From positions 62,001 to 126,000 of the forward strand of contig JAFALY010000029.1 in the NCBI GenBank assembly GCA_019233975.1: DNA of 64,000 nucleotides, given 5' to 3'. Numbering within the stretch: position 1 is the stretch's first letter; each line of letters starts with the position of its first letter. The notes under the pieces are model-generated. The model had not been told where the DNA came from and did not search any database. It was given only the letters and a program-made list of their open reading frames with translations. This document shows positions 8,657 to 16,916 of this stretch, in pieces. The position numbers were made by a program, and so were the translations under genes. This DNA is from Alphaproteobacteria bacterium (lineage in GTDB: Bacteria; Pseudomonadota; Alphaproteobacteria; UBA9219).

Positions 8657-8725
8657 ATGGACGGCGACAGTAGTAGTTTCCGCTTTGGCGGTTACAGACA
8701 GTCTCCCACGCCCACGTTGGCCTGA
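8657..8725 (+). CDS. Candidate 22-residue leader peptide
   Basis: An AAAGAGAG ribosome site lies five bases before the ATG of a 22-codon frame rich in Ser, Arg, Gly and Pro (MDGDSSSFRF... ending SPTPTLA). It ends seven bases before a hairpin that hides the ribosome site of the next micro-ORF. This is the layout of regulatory leader peptides. No function can be named; the support is only the ribosome site and the arrangement. Confidence 0.4.
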   Translation: MDGDSSSFRFGGYRQSPTPTLA

Positions 8726-8731
8726 TGTGAT

Positions 8732-8761
8732 TTCACCTCGGCCGCAGGGCCAAGAGGTGAA
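8732..8761 (+). promoter_or_regulatory. Hairpin that masks a ribosome-binding site
   Basis: TTCACCTC (8732-8739) pairs with GAGGTGAA (8754-8761). Inside, GGCC pairs with GGCC around a GCAG loop, with a two-base AA bulge. The right arm contains GAGGTG, the Shine-Dalgarno sequence for the ATG at 8765. Opening it would require a ribosome on, or stalled in, the preceding micro-ORF, or a ligand or temperature change. Confidence 0.55.
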
Positions 8762-8764
8762 CAG

Positions 8765-8899
8765 ATGAATAAAAGACCCTTTACAAACTCTTTCGTATCG
8801 ACGGTGCAACGTGCCGCAGCCGTGCGGCGCGGCTTGTTTGTTTACGTACAAATGCCAAAAATGTGTTTGCAGGAAGCAGAACCCCCGTCCCTTACATGA
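8765..8899 (+). CDS. Candidate 44-residue small protein
   Basis: The frame opens with an ATG five bases after GAGGTG and encodes a basic N terminus (MNKRPFTNSFVSTVQRAAAV) and 44 residues in all. It ends in a hairpin with a short T-run. I recognise no family. It may itself be regulatory. The rest of the gap between the transferase gene and the DUF736 gene (8557-8656 and 8937-8961) shows nothing else I can support. Confidence 0.35.
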   Translation: MNKRPFTNSFVSTVQRAAAVRRGLFVYVQMPKMCLQEAEPPSLT

Positions 8900-8936
8900 A
8901 ACATAGGCGCTGATTATGCGCCGAAATCTATGTTTT
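8899..8936 (+). terminator. Terminator-like hairpin
   Basis: AAACATAG pairs with CTATGTTT, and inside it GCGC pairs with GCGC around a seven-base loop, with a six-base bulge on the right side. The stem runs into TTTTC. It would end the micro-ORF transcript before the DUF736 gene. Confidence 0.5.
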
Positions 8937-8961
8937 CATAATTGCAGTAAGGGGAAAAGCC

Positions 8962-9402
8962 ATGAAAAAAATCGGCTGTTTTAAAAAAGAAGGCTCACTG
9001 TTTGTCGGCGCAATCACATTTCTGCCTGCCGAAGTGCAGACGCGTATTATGCCAGCAACTTCTAAATTCTCCAGCGTGTCACCCGACTACGTCGTGACGC
9101 ATCAGGGTGCCACTGATTTTCACGCCGAAATCGGCATGGGCTGGGATGAATATTTGCCCCAGCATGACATTCGATATATATCGGTAACACTGGATGCACC
9201 GACGTTACCGCGTCCGATTGATGCTGTGCTGTGTGAAGATTTTGATGAGCAGTGGTATCTGTTCTGGGACCGCCTGTATGGTGGGCGTCATATGGTTGAA
9301 ACGCTTTATGTTCAAGAAGAACTGAAGCCGCAACTGGGCATTAAGCCTATTCAGAACATGACGGCCAACTTGCAGATTCACTTTCCGCAACTTGTTGCAT
9401 AA
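8962..9402 (+). CDS. DUF736-domain protein
   Basis: The 146-residue product begins KKIGCFKKEGSLFVGAITFL. It continues with a strand that ends in YVVTHQGATDFHAEIGMGW and then RYISVTLDAPTLPRPIDAVL. This is the order of elements in DUF736, a small beta-rich family common in alphaproteobacteria and their conjugative elements, with unknown function. This copy is about 40 residues longer than the usual 100, having a C-terminal tail. A good ribosome site (AAGGGGAAAA) precedes the ATG. It follows a structured leader with two micro-ORFs. Confidence 0.75.
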   Translation: MKKIGCFKKEGSLFVGAITFLPAEVQTRIMPATSKFSSVSPDYVVTHQGATDFHAEIGMGWDEYLPQHDIRYISVTLDAPTLPRPIDAVLCEDFDEQWYLFWDRLYGGRHMVETLYVQEELKPQLGIKPIQNMTANLQIHFPQLVA

Positions 9403-9426
9403 TCGCGAATATGTGAGGGGGCACAC

Positions 9427-9669
9427 GTGGCCATTTACCTTTTATCACCCGCGCTGATTATAGTCGGCCTGTATGGCTTCCTGTTGGGCCTTGGGCGTGC
9501 GCCCGGCCCGGCTGTTTTGCGCGGTAATGATATTGTCACCGTGGTTGGACGTGTTGTGCTGTTTTTGGGCATACTGGCCCTGCCTACATGCTTTGGCTAC
9601 TCGCTGGCGGATATTCAGGACTGGCTGGAAGATATCTGGACGTCCGGCGGCGGTAAGGGAACGGGTTGA
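9427..9669 (+). CDS. Small two-span membrane protein
   Basis: From a GTG at 9427 (ribosome site GAGGGGGC) this 80-residue protein shows two hydrophobic segments, about residues 3-22 and 38-58. They are joined by a short polar loop and followed by a charged, glycine-rich tail. No family is recognised. It begins 24 bases after the DUF736 gene and is probably co-transcribed with it. Confidence 0.6.
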   Translation: MAIYLLSPALIIVGLYGFLLGLGRAPGPAVLRGNDIVTVVGRVVLFLGILALPTCFGYSLADIQDWLEDIWTSGGGKGTG

Positions 9670-9715
9670 GGGAAGTTCACAAATAGATCAATACAGAACA
9701 TACAGTGGCTCACCG

Positions 9716-9729
9716 TTAGAGCGCTCTAA
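9716..9729. terminator. Palindrome between convergent genes
   Basis: TTAGAGCGCTCTAA is a perfect 14-base inverted repeat at the point where the small membrane gene and the XRE gene converge. It overlaps the last codon of the XRE gene. It is a possible weak bidirectional terminator or a protein site. Confidence 0.3.
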
Positions 9730-10406
9730 TGTATACGTAATTTAGACGTACTGTGGGTGGGCTGACGGCAACTGTCCCATATAAAATTAAACGTATTACG
9801 CATACTTTCGGCCAATGGCTGGCTTTCAATGATGAGCGTGGCGCTAAGTTGTTTAACCGCCATGCTGGTGTGAATGCTTAATGCAACCTTATTTCCAAAA
9901 ACTGTCTGGACGTTATTTCTGTAATATTGTTTGGGTATCCAACGATACTCATTTAACGGAAAATATAGGTAGGTATCATGTTCCTCGATAAGAAAGCGAA
10001 AACGGATACCTGCATCCCGCATTTTCTTTTCCTGTTCGATAACTTCCGGTGGCGACACGCGGTTGTCTGCATTCCACACTAATACGGTGTCCTCGGTGCC
10101 GTTCATATCTTCGTAAATTATGTTTAAGAGGTGCAGGTATGAGTCAGCCCCATCCAGAACTGTAATTTTATTTTTTCTTCTATTGACCCCCTCAGGTGGC
10201 GTAAATTCTATACCATTATCTTCGAGTACGGCCAGTATGCTATCATTTGTTGTGTCACGTGGTGATATGCCGCCGCTTTCAATTTTACGAATTGTGGTGA
10301 TAGATAAGGCGGTTCTTTCCGCCAGGTCCTCTTGTGACCATTCCAGGATTGCCCGCGCCGCCCTTATCTGTGATGCATTAATATAGCTCTTCATTCCCAC
10401 AACCAT
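9726..10406 (-). CDS. XRE-family regulator with C-terminal sensor domain
   Basis: The protein has 226 residues. An N-terminal Cro/CI helix-turn-helix covers about residues 8-65 (QIRAARAILEWSQEDLAERT, then TIRKIESGG). The remaining 150 residues form a mixed domain (LVWNADNRVSPPEVIEQEKK and following) that I do not recognise. GGAGG abuts the ATG at 10406. The second ATG at 10394 has the same site 12 bases away, so either start is possible. It lies just outside the integrated element and has its own AT-rich promoter region (TATACT at about 10425). Confidence 0.8.
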   Translation of the reverse strand: MVVGMKSYINASQIRAARAILEWSQEDLAERTALSITTIRKIESGGISPRDTTNDSILAVLEDNGIEFTPPEGVNRRKNKITVLDGADSYLHLLNIIYEDMNGTEDTVLVWNADNRVSPPEVIEQEKKMRDAGIRFRFLIEEHDTYLYFPLNEYRWIPKQYYRNNVQTVFGNKVALSIHTSMAVKQLSATLIIESQPLAESMRNTFNFIWDSCRQPTHSTSKLRIH

Positions 10407-10522
10407 CCTCCATTTGAACTATAGTATAGGAAGTCTTCAGCAATAATGACAGGCGACCATCCTTATTTCATAGCGTTTTCTTGCTGCTCGCTAGGCCGGG
10501 GTAAATCATGATGGATAAAAAA

Positions 10523-10571
10523 TGGTGACCTCGGCGGGATTTGAACCCGCGACCCCCTGATTAAAAGTCAG
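10523..10571 (-). repeat. attL: 3' part of tRNA-Lys, direct repeat copy 1
   Basis: These 49 bases are identical to 20521-20569, the CCA end through the anticodon loop of the intact tRNA-Lys. Beyond the anticodon stem the sequence no longer folds as a tRNA, so this is an attachment-site remnant, not a gene. It marks the left end of the integrated element, 195 bases before the integrase start. Confidence 0.95.
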
Positions 10572-10691
10572 GGAACCATCTTTCCTGCTGAGCTTTCTTG
10601 ATACCACAAGAAACAGGTGATATGCTGTTTTGTGGCTTAATTAATTGATATTTAGATGCTATCTAAGCTTCATCCTGTTTCAGGCAGTAGT

Positions 10692-10736
10692 GCTACATTT
10701 GCTACCCCAATTGTTACCCAAGTGATGGGGTAGCAA
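10692..10736. repeat. Left-end integrase arm-type repeats
   Basis: GCTACCC at 10701 is followed exactly 12 bases later by GTTACCC at 10713. A GCTACAT stands at 10692 and an inverted GGGGTAGC at 10727. The same GCTACCC pair with 12-base spacing occurs at the right end of the element. Direct repeats at both ends, inside the attachment cores, are typical binding sites for the N-terminal domain of tyrosine integrases. The rest of 10572-10765 shows only the integrase leader. Confidence 0.6.
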
Positions 10737-10765
10737 GAAAATAAGGAAATGGAGTTTGATCAGCT

Positions 10766-12076
10766 ATGCGGTTTACAGACAAAGCAATCAATGGGCTCAA
10801 AACTAAGCCGACACGCTATGAGGTTTGGGAGGGGAATGGCTTCGGGATGCGCGTGTCGCCACGTGGCACCAAGACGTGGGTATGGGTTTATCACTTTCAA
10901 GGGCGCTCACGTCGCCTAACAATAGGAACCTATCCAAAGATTGGTTTGGCCGATGCCCGCATAAAGCTTGCTACAGCCAACAAATTACTCAAACAGGGTG
11001 TTGATCCAGCCGAACAAGAGGTTAGACGCAATAAGGCTGAAAGATTGGCCGAAACAGTTTCTGAACTTGTTGAAGCTTATCTCGATAAACATGCGCGTCC
11101 TAAAAAGCGCAGCGCAGCGGAAGATGAGCGCATGTTGCGTAAGGATGTTTTACCTGCCTGGGGGCGACGTAAGGCAAACAATATAACCCGTAAAGATGTC
11201 ATAGCTCTTCTTGACCGAATTGTTGATCGTGGCGCTGGCGTTAGTGCCAACCGAACATTAGCCACAGTCCGTAAAATGTTTAATTGGGCTGTATCGCGCG
11301 ACTTGGTGCCCGCTAATCCCTGTGCGGCCATCGAAGCGCCGGGTAAAGAGAGCCAGCGTGATCGTGTGTTAAGCAGCGATGAAATCAAGGCATTGTGGCT
11401 TTCTCTGTCTAAGCCCAAGCTCCCCATGTCCCCAGAAGTTCGGCTGGCTCTGAAACTTCAGCTTGTGACCGCACAACGACGCGGAGAAGTTATCAGCGCC
11501 AAATGGGATGAGTTTGATCTTAAGGAAAAGATATGGACGATTCCAGCTGAGAAGGCAAAAAACAAAATCTCCCACCGTGTTCCTCTATCCGAATTTGCCA
11601 TCACTATTCTGGCCGAGATCAAAAACCTGCAAGATGAAAAGCAGAATGACAAAGACACTATATCTAAAGACAAAGAAAATCAGGACATCTCAGGTAATGC
11701 CGAAACCGTATGCTGGCTGTTTCCTTCACCACGCGCAAACATGCATATAACGGGGCCAGCCGTTAATCACGCAGTGCGCCGCGCGATTAAGGCCCAAAAT
11801 CCGGAAGAACAGTTAGATGTTTGTGACACCGTGCCGCACGATCTGCGCCGTACTGCTGCAAGCCACATGACTGAAATTGGCTTCAGTCGCCTAACTGTTT
11901 CAAAAATCCTTAATCATGTTGAGAAGGGTGTAACCGCTGTTTACGATCGCTATTCCTATGACAAAGAAAAACGGAATGCACTCAATGCATGGGGGGCTAA
12001 GCTACGCGAAATTATAATGGCGGAGAATCGGGCGGCAAACATTTTGAATTATACGTCACGCAAAGGTAGAAAATGA
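10766..12076 (+). CDS. Tyrosine recombinase / P4-type integrase
   Basis: This 436-residue integrase has the DUF4102-like N-terminal domain of P4-type enzymes (residues 1-90, with WVWVYHFQGRSRRLTIGTYP). A SAM-like core-binding domain follows (about 100-190), and then the catalytic domain. Catalytic residues are visible: R238 or R239 in AQRRGEV, H358 and R361 in PHDLRR, H384 in LNHVEKG, and the nucleophile Y393 in AVYDRYS. It inserts the element into the 3' end of tRNA-Lys. An insertion of about 25 lysine-rich residues lies near 290. It overlaps the next gene by four bases. Confidence 0.96.
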   Translation: MRFTDKAINGLKTKPTRYEVWEGNGFGMRVSPRGTKTWVWVYHFQGRSRRLTIGTYPKIGLADARIKLATANKLLKQGVDPAEQEVRRNKAERLAETVSELVEAYLDKHARPKKRSAAEDERMLRKDVLPAWGRRKANNITRKDVIALLDRIVDRGAGVSANRTLATVRKMFNWAVSRDLVPANPCAAIEAPGKESQRDRVLSSDEIKALWLSLSKPKLPMSPEVRLALKLQLVTAQRRGEVISAKWDEFDLKEKIWTIPAEKAKNKISHRVPLSEFAITILAEIKNLQDEKQNDKDTISKDKENQDISGNAETVCWLFPSPRANMHITGPAVNHAVRRAIKAQNPEEQLDVCDTVPHDLRRTAASHMTEIGFSRLTVSKILNHVEKGVTAVYDRYSYDKEKRNALNAWGAKLREIIMAENRAANILNYTSRKGRK

Positions 12077-12807
12077 CAGTGAAAAATAATAACCGAACAA
12101 TGAGTAGAACCCATCATTATGCAAAATGGAAAAGGTCACAGTTTCATAAAGATGATGCAGAAATGCAAAAGCAAGGCAGGGAGAACATTCGGGCATTAAA
12201 GCACGAGCGCTATGAAGAAATAATTGGTATAAAATCCCCCGATCAAGACTTTAGAGATGCTCTTGACGTTGCTGTCCTTAAAGGTCTGTTCACATCGTGG
12301 ATTCCAAAACTGAAAAATGTTCAAAAAAGAAAGATTCTATCTAACACCACCGACATAAAGAAACTCACCCAGAGCTTAAAGAGCATTAAAATATCCCACA
12401 AGCATCTACGAAATGCATGGCTCGTTTATGGGGGCGTGTGGGGAAATGCTCCAGCACATATTGAAGATGCTCTTCTTGTAAATATTGAGTTAGTAGCTTT
12501 CTACCGATCAGCCCTCGATGATGCAAAAAAAGTTTATTCCATTACGAGTATGCGAGGTGTACCCAAGCAAGAAGCATCACGCATCTTCACGCAAGACCTT
12601 GCCGAAGTTTTTAGCAGGGTAACAGGGAAGAAAGCGCATATTCTGCGTGACGATGCAAAAGCTGGGCAAACAAAAGAGGGAATTTTTTCTGGCAAATTCT
12701 CAGAACTAATCGAAGCAATTCATGCGGACATACCACATAAGTTTTTAATCAAAGAAAAAAGCACGCGTTTGGAAACAATTAGAAAATATCTTCAAAACCG
12801 CGCCTAA
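12073..12807 (+). CDS. Unrecognised element protein
   Basis: The 244-residue lysine-rich protein overlaps the integrase stop by four bases, so it is translated with it. It looks mostly helical (KHERYEEIIG, KNVQKRKILSN, LVNIELVAFYRSALDDAKK) and has no signal peptide or membrane span. A final region, RLETIRKYLQNRA, is basic. Base composition is clearly AT-rich. I recognise no family; position suggests a role in integration or maintenance, but that is a guess. Confidence 0.7.
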   Translation: MTVKNNNRTMSRTHHYAKWKRSQFHKDDAEMQKQGRENIRALKHERYEEIIGIKSPDQDFRDALDVAVLKGLFTSWIPKLKNVQKRKILSNTTDIKKLTQSLKSIKISHKHLRNAWLVYGGVWGNAPAHIEDALLVNIELVAFYRSALDDAKKVYSITSMRGVPKQEASRIFTQDLAEVFSRVTGKKAHILRDDAKAGQTKEGIFSGKFSELIEAIHADIPHKFLIKEKSTRLETIRKYLQNRA

Positions 12808-12880
12808 AACCTCAGGCAATAAATCGGTCAAAATTTATTTAGCAGGCGATTTAACGCCCGATACCAGGCGCCCTTAGTTG

Positions 12881-12915
12881 CTCCATCTTGCTCGTCAGTG
12901 AAACAACTGATGGAG
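12881..12915 (+). promoter_or_regulatory. Hairpin covering the alpA ribosome site
   Basis: CTCCATC (12881-12887) pairs perfectly with GATGGAG (12909-12915), and TTG with CAA outside it. The right arm includes the start of the GGAGGG Shine-Dalgarno for the AlpA gene at 12923. In the folded RNA translation of this excisionase-like regulator would be reduced. Confidence 0.45.
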
Positions 12916-12922
12916 GGCAACA

Positions 12923-13105
12923 ATGAACGGCGATGACCGAATAATTCGCGAACCTGAGCGTCGTAAGAAAACGGGGCTTTCACGGGCAACATGGTGGCGA
13001 TTGGAACGCGACGGCAAGGCCCCTAGGCGCCGAAAACTTTCGGCAAATGCGGTCGGTTGGCTCGCAAGCGAAATCGACCGTTGGCGTGAGAGCCTTTTCC
13101 AATAA
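12923..13105 (+). CDS. alpA: AlpA-family excisionase/regulator
   Basis: This 60-residue protein has the MerR-like helix-turn-helix of AlpA: RKKTGLSRATWWRLERDGKAPR, then NAVGWLASEIDRW. In P4-like satellites AlpA activates excision and integrase-linked functions. The good ribosome site GGAGGG lies before the ATG, possibly inside a hairpin. Its position between the integrase module and the replication genes is the standard place. Confidence 0.92.
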   Translation: MNGDDRIIREPERRKKTGLSRATWWRLERDGKAPRRRKLSANAVGWLASEIDRWRESLFQ

Positions 13106-13153
13106 AAGCATGGTCATTTTTCAATCCACATACCCTGGAGCAGGAAGAAAACA

Positions 13154-14179
13154 ATGCCTAGAACAGAAAACCAAAATGAAAGTTACGACCGCATTTGCGT
13201 GCTTTCGCACTCACGCCTCCTTACGAAAAAATGGCTCTCTGATGGAACCATCGAAGGCGCACCAAAAGCCAAATATTTTGGAATCAACATTCTCAGCGTC
13301 AGATCGTTTGAAATGCTTGTACGATTATTGCAGCGTTTGCAAACTAGACCTTGCAGCGCGATATTGCGCGGCATGTTCTGTGGATGGGATAATGTTCAGA
13401 CATTCGATCCCAGCGCACCCCCCAAGCGCATCCGCCGCACACTTGGGATTTTCACCGATCAGCCGCTCCACGCCGTGATGTTCGATGTCGATGATTTTGA
13501 AACAACCATCGACCCCACCGTAAATCCGCAGGCTGCGTGTGAAGAGTTTGCCCGCCGATGTCTTCCACCAGAATTTCAAATCGCATCATATTTTTGGCGA
13601 CTTTCGTCAAGCGCGGGTCATCCCAGCAAGGACAGAAAATTGCGAGCGCACATTTGGTTCTGGCTCAAGAATCCAGCGACGAGCGGGGAGTTAAAAAGCT
13701 GGGCTAGGCGTCTGAAACTTCAAGTAGACACAAAATTATTCAACCCAGTTCAAATCCATTTCACTGCTAACCCTCTCTTTGAATCCGGTGTCGTCGACCC
13801 TGTCCCATGCCGTTCTGGCGTCGTGTGTGGCATCGTGGGCGATGAGGTCGAAATTGTCATCACACCAGCACAATCATCGGCCAGCCGCCTTCCCCAAGGC
13901 TTCTTGAAGTTACGCGCGTTGCCATCGCAATTGACACGCAGTGACGCGCTCCGTGCTCTGAAACGTGCTGCGCGCATCGTTGCCCAAACGCCCAAAGGTG
14001 AGCGGAATCATCAGCTTTACCTTCAAATCAGGCGGCTCAATCATTTTCTTCCGGACCGGCTCTTGATCGAAGAGGTCGCAAGAAAAATGTCGCACGCCGC
14101 CAGTGTCGCAGGGCTTTCACAGACAGAAATCATCGCCACGGTTGTCAGCGCCTTGAGCAAGGTGGTGATCAATGACTAA
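13154..14179 (+). CDS. Primase-like replication protein (AEP superfamily)
   Basis: The protein has 341 residues. An AVMFDVDDFE strand with D111 and D113 gives the hhDhD metal-binding motif. SSSAG around 150 leads to LRAHIWFWL with H166, matching the sxH motif of archaeo-eukaryotic primases. The N-terminal 100 residues and the helical C terminus are not recognised. It overlaps by eight bases the DUF3631 ATPase gene, which acts as its probable helicase partner. Together they would start replication of the excised element. Confidence 0.7.
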   Translation: MPRTENQNESYDRICVLSHSRLLTKKWLSDGTIEGAPKAKYFGINILSVRSFEMLVRLLQRLQTRPCSAILRGMFCGWDNVQTFDPSAPPKRIRRTLGIFTDQPLHAVMFDVDDFETTIDPTVNPQAACEEFARRCLPPEFQIASYFWRLSSSAGHPSKDRKLRAHIWFWLKNPATSGELKSWARRLKLQVDTKLFNPVQIHFTANPLFESGVVDPVPCRSGVVCGIVGDEVEIVITPAQSSASRLPQGFLKLRALPSQLTRSDALRALKRAARIVAQTPKGERNHQLYLQIRRLNHFLPDRLLIEEVARKMSHAASVAGLSQTEIIATVVSALSKVVIND

Positions 14180-15593
14180 TGATCTGAAAAACATTGTTGC
14201 CAACACCGCCATAAAGTCAACGGACGTTGCCGAGCATCTTGACCAACTTGTCAATCAAGTCAAAACCGATGTGGGTGCACCGTTTGAGCCGGATGCGCTT
14301 GATGCCATCGCCAGCGTCAAAAACATCAATCCGGCAGAATATGAACGCTTACGCGTCAAACTGAAACAGGCAGGTTTCAACCGCTTGGGTGAACTAGACA
14401 AGGCACTTGAGCGCCTTGAGAGAGAATCTGGCGCCCATGATTTCTCCGGACAAGGCAATGCGCTGCAAATCTCTGATGCCGTACCCTATCCAGAACCCGT
14501 AGATGGAGCAGAACTTCTTGAGGAACTAACACAAGCCGTTAGGCGGCATGTTGTTCTTTCGGAAGAGGCCGCGCTAGCCATTGCGCTTTGGGTGATTTTT
14601 ACATATGTGTTCGACGTGTTTTTTATCGCACCAATTTTGGCAATTCAATCGCCGGAAAAGGGGTGCGGTAAAACTACGTTGCTTGATGTTCTTGCAGCAC
14701 TTGTATCCCGCCCTCTTAGTGCGTCAAATATAACTTTTGCCGCATTGTTCCGCACTATCGAAGCGGCAACGCCCACTCTGTTAATCGACGAGGCTGACAC
14801 ATTTGCCCAGAATAATGACGAATTGCGCGGTATCTTGAACTCTGGTCACCGGAAAGGTGGCGCTGTCATTCGAACGGTTGGCGAGAATCATACGCCGCAA
14901 AATTTTGCGACATGGTGTCCGAAGGTTATCGCATCAATCCGGAAACTGCCAGACACGTTGCAAGACCGTTCTATTGTTATTCCCCTGCAACGTAAACGTG
15001 CAGATGAAAAAGCTGATCCGTTCCGTGGTGACAGAGCCGGACACTTACATGCTATTGCCTCAATGGTTTGTCGTTGGGCACTGGATAATCGCGATATACT
15101 CGCCGACTACGAGCCAGAAATGCCTGCCTGTATCTTTAATCGCACAGCAGACAACTGCAGGCCGTTGTTGGCTATCGCCGAAGTTATCGGAGGCACTTGG
15201 GCAGAGAAGGCGCGTTCCGCTATGCTGGAGCTGAATACAAAAGACCGCGATGAGCAAGAATCTTTCGGAATCCAAATTCTTGCCGATATTCGCGAGATTT
15301 TTAGTCGAGAACTGTCTGGGAAATTCAAATCGGATACACTGTCTGATTATTTGCGCTCTATGGAAGGGCGTCCATGGGCAGACTGGAATCGAGGTAAGGG
15401 TATGGTGCCTACCACCCTTGCAAATCTGCTCAAGCCTTTTGGCATTAAGCCATCGACCAAGCGATTTACAGCGAATGACACCGCAAAAGGGTATGAGCGA
15501 GATCAGTTCATCGAAGCGTGGACACGGTATCTTCCTCCACAAGAGACAACTGAGCCGTCACGCCGTAACAATCCCCATCAACCAATATGCTAA
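14172..15593 (+). CDS. DUF3631 P-loop ATPase, replicative helicase-like
   Basis: This 473-residue protein has Walker A SPEKGCGKT at about 160-168 and Walker B LLIDEADT with D206/E207. Then comes NDELRGILNSGHRKGG, diagnostic of DUF3631. An arginine-rich segment (DTLQDRSIVIPLQRKR) follows where sensor and arginine-finger residues are expected. DUF3631 proteins sit beside primases in alphaproteobacterial phages and satellites and are taken to be DNA helicases. The N-terminal 100 residues are helical. After its stop there are 163 bases without a gene. Confidence 0.88.
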   Translation: MTNDLKNIVANTAIKSTDVAEHLDQLVNQVKTDVGAPFEPDALDAIASVKNINPAEYERLRVKLKQAGFNRLGELDKALERLERESGAHDFSGQGNALQISDAVPYPEPVDGAELLEELTQAVRRHVVLSEEAALAIALWVIFTYVFDVFFIAPILAIQSPEKGCGKTTLLDVLAALVSRPLSASNITFAALFRTIEAATPTLLIDEADTFAQNNDELRGILNSGHRKGGAVIRTVGENHTPQNFATWCPKVIASIRKLPDTLQDRSIVIPLQRKRADEKADPFRGDRAGHLHAIASMVCRWALDNRDILADYEPEMPACIFNRTADNCRPLLAIAEVIGGTWAEKARSAMLELNTKDRDEQESFGIQILADIREIFSRELSGKFKSDTLSDYLRSMEGRPWADWNRGKGMVPTTLANLLKPFGIKPSTKRFTANDTAKGYERDQFIEAWTRYLPPQETTEPSRRNNPHQPIC

Positions 15594-15756
15594 GGGGTTT
15601 CCTTGGCCGTCACAATGAAATGCTTTGTGACGACTGACATTCTATCGACCTAATTACCTTTCAATACTTGTTACGGAGTGACGGCTGAAAATCCGTGTCC
15701 ATTGGAAAATATACCTGCTGCACGTGTAAATCTGATACAATCGCGCATTAGCACTG

Positions 15757-16101
15757 ATGCAGCATCCTATGCCGAAAGACGACACACTACGCCGCGCAGC
15801 GTGCCTCCTTGCCCCAGACCGGCCAAACGCCTTTCTAGCTCAGGCCCTGCGCCGCCCGCGCGGCACGATACGTGCGTGGCTCTCCGGCCATCGGCGGGCA
15901 CCACCATTCTACCTCCGGCAAATTGCTGCAATGCTTTACAACCGCACCGGCGACCTTGCCTTAAGTTTTGCGCAGATTATCGAACGCCGCGCCGAGTTGC
16001 AGGAACGAGAACCAAAACTTGCTCGTGGCTTCTGTGTTGTCAAGATGCGCAACGGGATTTTGTGTGATATACGTTGGCGCGGGGGTCGGGGAAGATTTTA
16101 A
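15757..16101 (+). CDS. Small helix-turn-helix protein
   Basis: The 114-residue basic protein contains FLAQALRRPRGTIRAWLSGHR (about residues 24-45), which reads as a helix-turn-helix, followed by a helix RQIAAMLYNRTG and a basic tail (RWRGGRGRF). A competing overlapping frame from 15678 has proline- and serine-rich, low-sense sequence and is rejected. Local GC is higher than in its neighbours. It may regulate the element or bind its origin; the family is unknown. Confidence 0.6.
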   Translation: MQHPMPKDDTLRRAACLLAPDRPNAFLAQALRRPRGTIRAWLSGHRRAPPFYLRQIAAMLYNRTGDLALSFAQIIERRAELQEREPKLARGFCVVKMRNGILCDIRWRGGRGRF

Positions 16102-16145
16102 TGCCGGGTAAATAAAGGCAAGAGGAACCATTGGGGATTTAGACA

Positions 16146-16916
16146 ATGAACATACCAAGCCCAATCGAAAAGCTCATCCCTGATGTCGATGTCTTATTAG
16201 GGCTGGAACCAGAAGAGCTGGCTTGGTTCCTTTTGAAGGGGGCAAAAGAAAAACTTCAAAATGGCATGTTTCAACCAGGCACTATAATTGAGAAATTTGC
16301 TGGATCTGGTATGATCGCAACCGCCGAGTTTTGTTACCCAGCCAACAAACGGCATGAAGTAGATATAGCTCTAGCTGAGGCATGGAACTGGCTTCGCGTC
16401 AATTCTCTTGTAATTCCTGCACCAGGAATGAACGGCAATAATGGTTGGCTGATGTTCAGCCGCAGGGCACTCAGAATTATTGATGACAGAGATTTTCAGG
16501 CATTCAAAGAAGCAGCAGCTTTCCCAAGATCATTATTACACCCAATTATTGCAGACAAGACTTGGTTAGCACTTGCAAGAGGTGACTTGGAAGAGGCAGT
16601 ATTTTTTGCATTTAAAACTGTCGAAGTAAGGGTACGGCAGGCCGCCCGATTGGATGCTAAAGATATTGGTGTAGCCCTAATGCGCAAGGCTTTTGATGCT
16701 GAGTCCGGCCCACTTACGGATAAATCCCAGCCAGAGTCAGAACGATTATCTCTTGCGCATCTTTTTGCGGGGGCCATTGGATCTTATAAAAATCCTCACT
16801 CGCATCGCACAGTAAGCATAGCAGATCCCAGGGAGGCTCAAGAGATGGTTTTGCTAGCTACTCACCTTTTGAGAATAGTCGATTCACGAGAAGGGGCCAG
16901 TACATCAAATGAGTGA
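16146..16916 (+). CDS. TIGR02391-like (Ymh) protein, HEPN-type motif
   Basis: The protein has 256 residues. The second half, AVFFAFKTVEVRVRQAA ... LFAGAIGSYKNPHSHR, follows the conserved core of the TIGR02391 family, found on phages and genomic islands. K215-N-P-H-S-H220 resembles the R-x4-H catalytic motif of HEPN ribonucleases, but with Lys for Arg. The first half (1-130) is a winged-helix-like region, with a probable DNA- or partner-binding role. It overlaps the next gene by eight bases, implying a two-protein system. RNase activity is inferred only. Confidence 0.65.
   Translation: MNIPSPIEKLIPDVDVLLGLEPEELAWFLLKGAKEKLQNGMFQPGTIIEKFAGSGMIATAEFCYPANKRHEVDIALAEAWNWLRVNSLVIPAPGMNGNNGWLMFSRRALRIIDDRDFQAFKEAAAFPRSLLHPIIADKTWLALARGDLEEAVFFAFKTVEVRVRQAARLDAKDIGVALMRKAFDAESGPLTDKSQPESERLSLAHLFAGAIGSYKNPHSHRTVSIADPREAQEMVLLATHLLRIVDSREGASTSNE

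Noticed and set aside
8557-8660. Known riboswitch before the micro-ORFs
   Set aside because: GGTTGACCACGTCCG and following bases looked structured, but I could not match them to a riboswitch consensus I know.
8531-8851. A 106-codon minus-strand frame across the gap after the glycerophosphotransferase
   Set aside because: Its sequence is Arg/Gly/His-rich without protein sense, it overlaps the previous gene's end, and the plus-strand micro-ORFs and hairpins explain the region better.
9430-9660. Overlapping 90-codon frame at 9473
   Set aside because: Trp/Cys/Arg-rich frame without a ribosome site; the GTG-started membrane protein in the other frame is preferred.
10523-10571. A second tRNA-Lys
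   Set aside because: Only the 3' 49 bases match; the D arm and acceptor 5' strand are missing, so it is an attachment remnant.
15678-16067. Alternative 129-codon frame overlapping the helix-turn-helix gene
   Set aside because: Proline/serine-rich and low in sense; the 15757 frame has a recognisable DNA-binding segment.
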